From Lactifluus volemus (Eukaryota > Basidiomycota > Agaricomycetes > Russulales > Russulaceae): DNA of 48,373 bases. The position numbers were made by a program, and so were the translations under genes. Position 1 is the stretch's first letter. The number at the start of each line of letters is the position of its first letter. Below are positions 11,496 through 20,602 of this stretch, one piece after another. The notes below the pieces were generated by a model. It ran no database searches, had not been told where the DNA came from, and saw only the letters and a list, made by a program, of their open reading frames with translations. The stretch is from positions 1 to 48,373 of the forward strand of contig WTXI01000271.1 in NCBI GenBank assembly GCA_022376515.1, in the 5' to 3' direction.

Positions 11496-12002
11496 TGTCA
11501 CGGTCACACGGTCACTGCCTCCCTTACATAAAATTTCTCACATGACTGCTTACATATGATTCTCACATCCGGACTTAGTACTGTACTGATGACTAAGACG
11601 GGCACTGTGCGGTGGCTGGGGCACAGTGAACTGGCTGAGGCATGATGGCGCCTTGGAGCTGGTAAGGACAGTGTTGCTACGATTGTGCGTCGACGGACCT
11701 GACCCGATGGGAGGAGGCCTATGAGTTCTACATGACAGTAGATAGTAGTGTACTTACATCGGTCTCCTGAAGCCTACAATATGAGCTTACTGTTCTGAGA
11801 ACCTCACACTTCATTCCTGAACTCTCAGACTCCTGATCCCTGTCTCACACGCCGTCAGTAACGCTGCAAGTTACTGCTGATACTCTGTCACGTGACCGTT
11901 GACTTAGTACTTCTGAACCCTGACCCTTATTGACTGACGTCGCTAAGGTTTACCTGAACCACCTGACTCTACCAAGAGCATAGGAACTGCTCGTTCCTAA
12001 CA
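11496..12002 (+). mobile_element. LTR of the Ty3/gypsy element (507 bp)
   Basis: Starts TGTCACGGTCAC and ends TTCCTAACA. On its left is the end of gypsy pol plus a purine-rich tract (AAGACGGGAGGTAA), as expected of a 3' LTR. On its right is a 120-bp leader and gag, as expected of a 5' LTR. It is therefore a single LTR doing both jobs, as in a one-LTR circle or tandem array. No second full LTR of this family follows the element. Confidence 0.9.
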
Positions 12003-12122
12003 TAAGTCCAAGCTCCTCAAATCTCTAGGAGGGACACGAACCGACACGAGTGTTATACCGCGAACAGACTCTAGCCTTACCGCCTGGACAGCGCAGCAGA
12101 GAAGAATGATAGTGTATCCACA

Positions 12123-13790
12123 ATGGCCACGACACTTATCAATGCAGTATTCATAGATGATGAGACACCGGTCCATGTCTCAGTACGATTCACCGACGAC
12201 TTGCCGGCCCACGTAAAGGGCGGCGTATTCTGGAACCCTACGGAACGACACTACTCAGTGGCGCACGAAGGCAGCACCCGCCCCATAGAATTCATCAACA
12301 ACCAATGGTTCTTACTAATGAGGGACGGGGAAGGAAGATTGGTAACCTGCCCAAATCTAGCCCTCCTACGAGAAGACCCTGAAGTAGGATGGTGGAGAGA
12401 AACCGACCCCCAGCACCCCAACAACAGGGCACTTAGCGCACCTAGAAGCGCCCCCAGAATAGAAGACGATACAGATGAACCAGACGAAGAGATAAGGTCC
12501 CCAGCATCCTACCAACACCAGAACAACACGACCCCATACACGGACTTAGCCGAAGGAATACAAGTCCTGACAACAATAACCGAACCAGTAGCAGTAAACA
12601 CAGCCTTTAGAAATGAGGGACCCCTTCCCGGACCATCCAGACGACAGCGCGACCCATGGGGACATGGCCAACACCTCGGGGGAGGCCCACCTGGAGGAGG
12701 CCCACCGGGAGGAGGCCCACCTGGAGGAGGTCCACTTCAAGGAGGGTATGCACAGCCGGCTGCCCTACCACACGCGTTTGTAAACGGGCCACCCACTGGA
12801 AAGCCACCGATGGTCTTCAACGGGGACAGAAGCAACGCGCAACAATTCATGAACCAATGGAACCTCTACTACCGTGTCAACAAATTCAACATCAACCTGG
12901 CCACCCCTTACCAAAGAGTCACCCAGTGCCTCATGTACATCTGCGGACCAAAGGTCAACAACTGGGTGGAAGGACAACTGGAATGGCTGGACGATGTCAC
13001 AAACCGCTTCCACAACCCGATTGGTGTAAACGACGAACGACTGTGGACACTCTTCAAAGCAGCCTTCGAAAGCGCTTTTGAAGACACCGCCGAAGAACAA
13101 AACGCAGAAAGGGAACTCGCGGCCCTGAAAATGAATGATGGAAAATTAGACATCTACACATCCGACTTTCAAGAACTGGTACGACGAGCCCGACGAAACC
13201 CAGATGACAAGGGAACCATCCTCATGTTCAGGGACGGACTACCCCACGGACTAAATAAAGCGATCTTCGAACATGTCACCCCACAACCAAATACACTCGG
13301 CGCATGCATCGCAGCCGCTAGGGCACACCATCAGAAATGGTTAGAATGGGATGCGCACTGGGGGAAGAGAGCCAAGAACCTCAAAGACAGAAACAAAGGA
13401 AACATGCGTGATAGGGCACAGAGATACCACAACAGTGGAAAACGCGACGAAAATGCCATGGACGTGGACGGAGTTGCCGTCAATACCATGACGGCAGAAG
13501 AAAAAGCCGACTGCATGAAACGAGGCGCATGCTTCTTCTGCAAGAATACTGGCCATATGGCAAAGGCCTGCCCAAAGAAGCAAGGAAGAAAGAAGCCGTG
13601 GCAAGCGAACCAAGTCGCCACGCAAACACAAGCAAACCAGGTAGCAACCGACCAAGCAACAACGCCTACCACACCTGTGCCTCCGCCGTCTCAAACCGAC
13701 CACGATTCAATCCGCGGAAACATGAGGAGCCTCCCACAGGAAGAAAGGAGAGCACTCCTGGAACAAATGCTGGATGACGAGGGTTTTTAA
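12123..13790 (+). CDS. gag: Ty3/gypsy Gag polyprotein
   Basis: 555 aa open frame. The central part, around FNGDRSNAQQFMNQW and CGPKVNNWVEGQ, has the look of the retrotransposon Gag capsid domain. A CCHC zinc knuckle, CFFCKNTGHMAKAC, lies at about residues 470-483 and would bind the element RNA. A short GGGPP minisatellite (about 12676-12740) encodes a Gly/Pro linker. The ATG at 12123 is the first in frame after the LTR leader. Gag would assemble cytoplasmic particles for reverse transcription. Pol follows in another frame, about 55-100 bp downstream and separated by a stop, so no clean frameshift site is visible. Confidence 0.9.
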   Translation: MATTLINAVFIDDETPVHVSVRFTDDLPAHVKGGVFWNPTERHYSVAHEGSTRPIEFINNQWFLLMRDGEGRLVTCPNLALLREDPEVGWWRETDPQHPNNRALSAPRSAPRIEDDTDEPDEEIRSPASYQHQNNTTPYTDLAEGIQVLTTITEPVAVNTAFRNEGPLPGPSRRQRDPWGHGQHLGGGPPGGGPPGGGPPGGGPLQGGYAQPAALPHAFVNGPPTGKPPMVFNGDRSNAQQFMNQWNLYYRVNKFNINLATPYQRVTQCLMYICGPKVNNWVEGQLEWLDDVTNRFHNPIGVNDERLWTLFKAAFESAFEDTAEEQNAERELAALKMNDGKLDIYTSDFQELVRRARRNPDDKGTILMFRDGLPHGLNKAIFEHVTPQPNTLGACIAAARAHHQKWLEWDAHWGKRAKNLKDRNKGNMRDRAQRYHNSGKRDENAMDVDGVAVNTMTAEEKADCMKRGACFFCKNTGHMAKACPKKQGRKKPWQANQVATQTQANQVATDQATTPTTPVPPPSQTDHDSIRGNMRSLPQEERRALLEQMLDDEGF

Positions 13791-13888
13791 ATCGCTCAAA
13801 CCCAACGGCCTGGGTGCGAGTGGTACAGTTGTGTCATGTCAATAGTTAATGCCAAAATGCAATAATCTTAGACGTCTCCTACGACTCG

Positions 13889-16800
13889 ATGCAACTCATG
13901 GCCGAAGTAAAGACCCTCCTGGACAGCGGAGCCATGGAAAACCTCATGGACTCAAGGACAGCAGACGCACTATGCGTAAAGAAACAGAAGCTCCTCTCCC
14001 CTAGAAAAGTCACGAACGCCGATGGCTCCCAGAATGCAGCAGGCATGCTCACCCACTACTGTGAACTTCGAGTTAGGCAGGGTGACAAAGAACAAGTCCA
14101 AACATTCTTCATCACGAACCTAGGCATGGACCGCATCATCCTTGGCTACCCCTGGTTCAGGGACTTCAACCCACAAATAGACTGGGCAAAGCGCGTGCTG
14201 CATGGACCACAACTTAAATTAGAGGCGAAGTGGTACGAACGAATGCGTTGCAGACAGCAAAACCTGGTCATCAACCGGGTAGTCACTGACCCGGAATACG
14301 AAGAAGGAGACGAAGTCATCATCATCTCAAGAACGAATATAGCCCAGCAATGGGCACAGGAAGCACAAAAGGAACAGAAAATGGAGCAGAAACTCCCCCC
14401 ACAGTACCAAAGATGGGAACACGTCTTCTCAGAAGAACGCGCCAAACGCTTCCCACCAGCAAGACCAGAAGACCACGCCATAAAGCTCAAGCCAGGAGCC
14501 CCGGATGTCATAGACTGTAAAGTCTTCCCCCTCACCCGCACAGAAAAGGAAGCCACGGAAAAGTGGATCAAGGACAACGAGGAGAAGGGCTACATCGAAC
14601 GATCCAACTCGCCATGGTCCACACCGTGGTTCTTCATCAAAAAGAAGAGCGGAGAATTGAGGCCAGTACAAGACTACCGCGAAGTCAATTCCTGGACAAT
14701 CCGTGACGTCTACCCCATGCCGCGCATTGAACAAATTATGGAGGACCTAGCTGGGAAAGAACTCTTCTCAAAACTAGACGTACGCTCTGGCTACCATAAC
14801 GTCAGAATCAAGGAAGAAGACCGATGGAAAGCTGCTTTCAAAACGCACCTAGGGCTGTTTCACCCAAATGTTATGCTCTTCGGACTCACAAACTCCCCCG
14901 TGACGTTCCAACGACTCACGGACAGAACTCTGAAACCAGTGAAAGACAAGTATGGCAGCGACATATGTCACGGATACATGGACGACTACCTAGTGGCCAC
15001 ACATAACGACCCAGCATTCCATAGAGAGGTAATGAACTTCCTCCTAGAACAAGTAGCGAAGCAAGACCTCTACCTCAAACTCTCAAAGTGCGAGTTTGAA
15101 CAGGTTGAAGTCGAATATCTGGGAGTCGTAATCAAAGACGGAACAATACGCATAGACCCCACCAAGCGAAACGGACTGAAGACCTGGCCCAGACAACTCT
15201 CCACCGTCAAAGAAGTACGCAGCACGCTAGGCGTCCTGGGATTCCAACGGCAATTCATCCCCCATTTCGCACACATCGCGAAACCACTCACAACACTGCT
15301 AAAGAAAGACCAACCGTTCAAATGGACCCAGGAGTGTACAGATGCGCTACATCAGGAAAACCCATTTTGCCTTAAACTGTATTAGATGCTCCTTAAAGCT
15401 TACTTAAGATGTTGGTAATTAGATCCTCAATGTTGGTAAGTTAAGGATCTAATTACCAACATCTTAAGTAAGCTTTAAGGAGCATCTAATACAGTTTAAG
15501 GCAAAATGGGTTTTCCTGATGTAAACCAGCTCATCGAAATTGTCACCAGTGACCCAGTCCTGCACCACCCGGATCACACCAAACAGTTCGAACTAGAAGT
15601 GGACGCCTCTCAGTATGCAGTCGGAGCCATCCTCTACCAGCGCAACAAGGAAGGAAGGCAACACCCTGTGGCCTACCACTCAGAAACGCTGGATGAGACA
15701 CAATGGGGCTGGGAGATCTATGACAGAGAACTCTACGCGATTGTCGCAGGTCTGGAAAACTGGCGCCACCTACTCCTGGGTGCAGAACATGAAATCCTGG
15801 TCTTCACGGACCACGCAAATCTGCAATACTACAGACACCCGCACAAGATAAACCGACGAGTGGCCAGATATATTCCACGGATGGCGGAGTACGACTATAA
15901 ACTCATCCACAAACCAGGAGCCCTCAACAAAGCAGACCACCTCTCACGATGACCAGACTACAACCAGGGAAAGGACGATAACGAGGACATCACAGTACTC
16001 CCAAACGAAGTCTTTGTCTATGCCGTATCCCTTTCCTCGCTTGAAGACCGAGTCTTCCAAGCACAGGAACACAACGAAGACACCCTAAAAGCCTGGCAGA
16101 AACTACACCCCCACATCCACGAACACGAAGGCCGCTGGTACTGGGACAACCTACCCGTTGTCGTGGAAGACAACGTCCTAAGACAGGAGGTGCTCACTAG
16201 ATACCACGACCACCCATTGGCAGGCCATCCCGGAATTTTTAAAACCATCCAACTCATCATACGTGACTATTGGTGGCCGGACGTCAAAAACTTCACAAAG
16301 AACTATGTACAAGGATGCATGGTATGCCAGGCCACAAAAAGTCGCACCACCAAACTGAAAGTACCCATCTACCCTATCACCACCAGAACTGAAAGCAACC
16401 CCTTCGAAACAATAGCCATGGATCTAATCGTAGACCTGCCACCCTCAAACGGATTTGACTCCATCCTGACTATCACTGATCACGACTGCACGAAGATGGC
16501 AATCTTCTTACCCTGTACAAAGAAAGTTGATGCCCTGGGAATAGCCAAAATGTTCGTTACGAACGTCTTCCCCCACTACGGAGCCCCACGAAGAATCATT
16601 TCAGACCGAGACCCTAGATTCGTGGGAAAGTTCGCCACCAGCCTGTGCGACATACTAGGGATAGAACAAAACATCAGCACGGCTTATCACCCCCAAACGG
16701 ACGGGCAATCTGAACGCACCAATCAGTCACTGGAACAGTATCTCAGAATCTATATGAACTACGACCAAGACGACTGGGCAGACTGGCTCCCCACAGCACA

Positions 16801-17812
16801 ATACGTGCACAACTCCTGGCCCAATATAACAACGGGCAAAACCCCCTACGAACTCCTCATGGGACATACGCCCTCACTCCCAAACCAACCCGTCACCACA
16901 ACCGTCCCCCTATTGGAAGATAGGCAAGCTACCCTGAAACGCGTAAGAGAGCAGGCGCAAAGATCCATCAGAGCGGCCCAGAACACTGTGAAGAGACTTG
17001 GTGAAAGGAAGAAGGGCCAACGTCACTACCACCCCTTCAAAGATGGCGAGAAAGTCTGGCTGGAAGGAAAGAACATTAAAACAACGCACCCCACAGCCAA
17101 ATTAGCCAACAAGCGCTACGGACCCTTCCTCATTTCCCAAGTCATGTCACCTGTCGTCTTCAAGCTCCAACTCCCCAAAACGTGGAAGATACATAACGTC
17201 TTCCATGCATCCCTTCTAACGCCATATAAGGAAACGGAGGAACACGGGGCAAACCTTGAGGAGCCACCACCTGACATTATCGATGAACAAGAAGAATACG
17301 AAGTCGAACAGGTGTTGGACGCGAGGATATGCCATAAGAAACTTCAATATCGGATCAGATGGAAAGGTTACAGCGAAGCGGAAGACACCTGGGAACCCTG
17401 TGACAATGTACACGCCCCCGACCTCATCAAAGAATTCACCCGAAAACACCCGACGAAAGCGCTCAAACTGGGCATAAATACGAATGATGCCCAACTCCAA
17501 GTCGTCAGCACTTGCTCTATCTCTATCACTCCCATTCCTCCCCATACCTCAAAAGAAATGTCCAACTCCTCTGCTGTATCCTACCACACGCCAGCCACCG
17601 TGGATCCCATCCACAAAGAAATCCTCCACATTGCCGGCGAATCCCCTGACGCCACGGAAGTCATCATGGGCACCTTGCCCCCGCTCACACCGTCGCCACC
17701 GCGATCCCCCAGCTACCACGTCCAATCCCCACCTCCAGAAGTCACGATCAAAGAAGAAGAGCCCGAAATCCCGTGTCTCTCATTGCCACCCCCAGCCAGG
17801 GAACTCGCAAAC
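13889..17812 (+). pseudogene. pol: Ty3/gypsy Pol polyprotein, interrupted
   Basis: Order of domains: aspartic protease (LLDSGAMENL at the start), reverse transcriptase with YMDDYLVATH near 14975, RNase H, integrase with an HHCC zinc domain (HDHPLAGH then CMVCQ, 16200-16330), the DDE core (MDLI, ISDRDPRF, GQSERTNQS), and a chromodomain near 17287-17450 with LQYRIRWKGYSEAEDTWEP. The chromodomain class targets integration to chromatin. Three lesions are visible. A MITE occupies 15350-15521 in the RNase H region. TGA at 15950-15952 replaces the expected CGA in LSRRPDY. A solo LTR at 17813 cuts off the tail. All segments lie in one frame, so the polyprotein was continuous before these hits. Confidence 0.9.
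15350..15521. mobile_element. 172-bp hairpin MITE, perfect 78-bp inverted arms, TA duplication
   Basis: Arms 15350-15427 and 15444-15521 are exact reverse complements around a 16-nt loop. The ends are CATCAGGAAAACCC, flanked by TA at 15348-15349 and 15522-15523. Removing it plus one TA restores gypsy coding (TDAL joined to NQLIEIV). The arms contain several TTAAG/CTTAA words, as do the subterminal parts of the related element at 6671-8117. Confidence 0.97.
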
Positions 17813-18418
17813 TGTTAAGGTTCCAAGTGGGACCTTTGTACGAAGTGTACGACCATTCGTGAAGTCAAGAGCGAGACTTGCAAGACGTGCAAGTCAAGAT
17901 CAAAGGTTCGATGGAGATGAGACTTAGTAAACGACTAAGTCAAGAGCGTTTCAGAGGTCAAGGGCTTTGGGCTTAGGGACAAGACCAAAGTGTCAAGAAG
18001 TCGAAGAGCGTGATGTCAAGAGGGTTCTCTCAGGTCTGATGCTTCTAGGCAAGCAAGGTTCTAATAGATAGAAGACTTGGATTGCGAAACAAAACTGAGA
18101 CTTAAGGTCTCTAGGGCAGAAAGTACAGGGTTTATATATAGGAGGACGCGGCTATGTACACAGCCATAGGGGCTGTGACCTTTGTACAGCTTTCAGGGTT
18201 TGAAACATGTTTCAGGAATCAGCAAGTCATCCTGTGCATGTGGCTGTTACTTGCGGCTGTACAGTGCTGTGTGAGGCTGTATCGTGAGAGAAATAAGTAA
18301 GCGATCTGAAACAAAGCGATCGGCAGTCCATTCGCATAAGCAAGGGAGTCAGCAGAAGTGAGTCGGTAGTCCGAAAAGTGTATAGTATGAGTCAGCAAAC
18401 ACGTGTCAGTCCATAACA
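17813..18418 (+). mobile_element. Solo LTR of a third family (606 bp), target duplication CAAAC
   Basis: Begins TGTTAAGGTTCC and ends CCATAACA, flanked by CAAAC at 17808-17812 and 18419-18423. A TATA-like TTTATATATAGG lies near 18131. No internal sequence is attached. Removing it with one target copy joins pol ELAN to TPKGFKRYNP in frame, which shows it landed within the pol C-terminal tail. Confidence 0.93.
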
Positions 18419-18804
18419 CAAACACCCCCAAAGGGTTCAAACGCTACAACCCTTGCGACCCAAACAGCTACACATTCACCCTCCAAGACGAGAGCAGAAA
18501 CTGGGTCCATGCGGAGTTCGTCAAGTACCACCTTGACCGCAATGACCCTGTCATCGAAGGACTAACTGCGTACGGCGATGGACCCTATGGCGCCCCTCTC
18601 ACAGCACGCGCCCCAGTCTGGGGGAAGTCGTCCAGCATCGACGACGAAAAACTTATCAGCATACACAACTTATTCAAGAGGACGGTCGACAGCGCCCTGA
18701 AGGACCTCGGAGACCCCGGGCTGACGGCCAAGGTAGAAAGGTACAGGGCGCTACAGCGAAAGCTGATTCACATTCAGGAGCAAGAGCGGGAACTGGACCA
18801 TGAA
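18419..18804 (+). pseudogene. Gypsy pol C-terminal tail, proximal half
   Basis: In frame with the integrase-chromodomain ORF once the solo LTR is removed. It reads from TPKGFKRYNP through a charged helical stretch (YRALQRKLIHIQEQERELDH) that looks able to form a coiled coil. It stops at ATGAA (18800-18804), where the right 935-bp LTR begins. The distal half, starting at the same ATGAA, is found at 10910. Function of this extension is unknown. Confidence 0.8.
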
Positions 18805-19739
18805 TGTTATGGTTATGCGGGCCGCCTGGCCCATTTCTTACTGTTTTCCGTCTGATTTTCAACTTGTGTTGTGACCTAGGATCCCTTTCCTTGGCCAGCC
18901 CCTTCTGTTCCACTTCTAGGGGCTGTGCGTCGCCGTTTTGGACGTGTATTTGACTCAGGGATCATGACTCAAATCTTGAGTCAGCGTTCTTGACTCAGAT
19001 CTTGAGTCAGACGCACTGAGTCAGTTCTTGAGTCATCAGAACTGACTCAGGTCCTTAGTCAATAGTCTTGACTTCACTACTGTACTGTGACCTTTGTAGG
19101 ATAGTTGGCTGGCCCTCTGTACGCATAAATAGGGCCCTGTAGATGAGCTAAAGCCCCAGCTTCAGCTTCATCTAGAATCGCAGTTCATTGTCTCCTGCTC
19201 ACACTCGCATCGCATCTTCTCCTCTCTTCTTGTAAATCCCCTCTTCGTACCTTGATCCAGGTACTTCGCGCCATGATCAGACATCTGTGAACTTGTTCCA
19301 TTTCCTTGAAACAAGTCCCCAGACGCCTGAACCCTAATACAAACGTGCTGTGAGAAGTAGTCCCCACTTCTCACCCCGCGTCCACCCTCGAACCTTAGTT
19401 CAACCTCTCACGAGTGTCCTTGGAAGGCGAGCGTCTCTTGCATTCCAATTACACTCGCGCCCGTGTTGCGGTTGAACCCACACATCGTCATTTACCCATC
19501 TGCCACCGTCTATCCTCTTTGGGAACGGTAACTCCGACCATCGCGTGCGCCGGCCCACTAGTCCGTCTCGCGCGATACAGACACCCAGAGTTTGCACAGT
19601 CAAGTCTACTCCTCTAGGACCTTGTCTGCGTGTGCTAGAAATCGACTATTTGGTGTTGCTAGTCTTGTCCAACTTGCCACAGCAAATAGCCAACCAGAAC
19701 AACGCTCACTTCGAGCCACGGTCCCTGCGAACCGTGACA
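18805..19739 (+). mobile_element. 935-bp LTR, right copy
   Basis: Begins TGTTATGG and ends CGTGACA. It matches 9975-10909 in length and nearly all bases. Its left flank is ATGAA, the same pentamer as the right flank of the left copy. Its right flank is CCTGG, which does not match the GTAGG left of the other copy. So the two LTRs are not the ends of one conventional insertion. Confidence 0.9.
18951..19049 (+). promoter_or_regulatory. Eight TGA(C/G)TCA sites, right LTR
   Basis: Same eight heptamers and the same 14/12 alternation as in the left LTR, starting at 18951. All eight are conserved although the two LTRs differ at about 17 other positions. Confidence 0.75.
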
Positions 19740-19904
19740 CCTGGCCAGGTGGGTAACCCATTAGGGTAAGTGGAGTGGGCCGACTTTTCGCCAAAGCAGG
19801 GGATCGAACCTGCAGCCCCCAGATGCCACCTGGAAGCCTCACCCGTCACCCCAGAAGGTAGGTGTCTCCACTGGGGGTTGGACAGCTACGCCATCCATCC
19901 CCCT
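19740..19904 (-). other. tRNA-like 5' head (A and B box) of the retroposon
   Basis: On the minus strand, starting at 19904, an A-box-like TGGCGTAGCTGT lies at 19893-19882. A B-box GGTTCGATCCC lies at 19810-19800, matching the GGTTCGANNCC consensus. The A box starts about 12 nt from the 5' end, as in tRNA-derived SINEs. The A-B distance of about 70 bp is longer than in a tRNA. It cannot be a functional tRNA, because no cloverleaf or acceptor stem pairs around it. It abuts the 15-bp target duplication exactly, so it is the 5' terminus of the inserted retroposon. Confidence 0.5.
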
Positions 19905-19919
19905 CGAAAGCGTCGCTTT

Positions 19920-20602
19920 CCCAAAGTGATTTCGAAAGTGATTTTGACTTGAGTGATGTACTTACGTATTAATTTGTAATGCGAAATCACTTTGAAAAAA
20001 TGGCGAAATCACTTTGTGCTTTCGAGTGCGGCACATTCGGCAACCCCAGCGGGCTTTGAAAAATCAGCCTTTGGCTTTTTGTCATGCGCATCCGTAACCC
20101 TTCGTTCCTGAAGCCAAAAGGCCCAACACTCATACACTTTGAGGACATAGTTGAGTGATCATGAAGCTTGTTATCATATACCATTACATAGTACTGCAAT
20201 CTCTATTTGTTTTTCTATTCTTCAAACTTCCAAAATGTGTCTACTCTAGAACTGGCATAATCACTCTTGTTCACGGGTTCCAAGTGACTGAACGCGTTGT
20301 CACCCAACAAACCCGCCGTCTGAACCTGCGGTGTTGCGCTCAGTTGTCAAGCTCCTCAAGCAACCATCACCGTGCCCAGAGCCTTCACGAGTTTCTTAGC
20401 AGGCCGCTGCACTTCCCCACGCTCATCCAAATTCAAAGAGCGCTTGAAGTTGCGCACTGCGAAAGCGGTTTCGTTTTGCGATCAAAGTTGGGAAAGCACT
20501 TTCAACGGTTTCGAATTTCTATTTTTACATAAATCTCTGAATCGAAATCACTTTCGAAATCACTTTGCGAAAGCGACACTTTCGTCAACTTTGAAAACCC
20601 CT
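19920..20602. repeat. Subterminal CGAAATCACTTT-type repeats of the TIR element
   Basis: The words AAAGTGATTTCG and CGAAATCACTTT recur many times in both orientations, grouped at both inner ends (19925-20030 and 20455-20580). Dense subterminal repeats of this kind are typical transposase-binding regions of DNA elements. No coding sequence is visible between them. Confidence 0.65.

Larger units (their letters stand above)
6527..19904 (-). mobile_element. LINE-like retroposon on minus strand, 15-bp target duplication, exploded
   Basis: The 15-bp direct repeat CGAAAGCGTCGCTTT occurs at 6512-6526 and 19905-19919. The left copy is followed by a T-run to 6548, the poly-A tail of a minus-strand retroposon. 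A long target duplication and A-tail are the marks of target-primed reverse transcription. Reading minus, the 5' end abuts 19904 and carries tRNA-like A and B boxes. A relic ORF with LINE C-terminal features lies at 8176-10004 and the 3' UTR runs to the tail. It hosts a TIR element (6671-8117), a solo LTR (9094-9600) and the 9975-19739 block. Most of the expected reverse transcriptase is missing, probably lost with the LTR rearrangement. Confidence 0.75.
6494..20602. mobile_element. TIR DNA element (716 bp net), target duplication AAT, exploded by nested insertions
   Basis: The left end begins AGGGGTTTTCAAAGTTGACG and the reverse complement of the right end begins identically. The inverted match continues for about 55 bp once the inner insertion is removed. 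It is flanked by AAT at 6491-6493 and 20603-20605. Unit 2 has the empty site with one GAT at 34780-34782. Element sequence is only 6494-6526 plus 19920-20602; everything between is the LINE-like insertion and its passengers. The inner side of both ends is rich in the word CGAAATCACTTT and its complement. There is no transposase, so it is a non-autonomous element. A 3-bp duplication fits PIF/Harbinger- or CACTA-like mobility, but the superfamily is not assigned. Confidence 0.85.

Noticed and set aside
9975..19739. Reading the two 935-bp LTRs as the 5' and 3' LTRs of the enclosed gypsy.
   Set aside because: The gypsy has its own 507-bp LTR adjoining gag and pol ends. The 935-bp LTRs split pol at ATGAA, and the outer flanks do not form a target duplication.
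19800..19893. A functional tRNA gene at the A/B-box sequence.
   Set aside because: A-B distance is too long and no acceptor or anticodon stem can be paired; it fits a retroposon head better.
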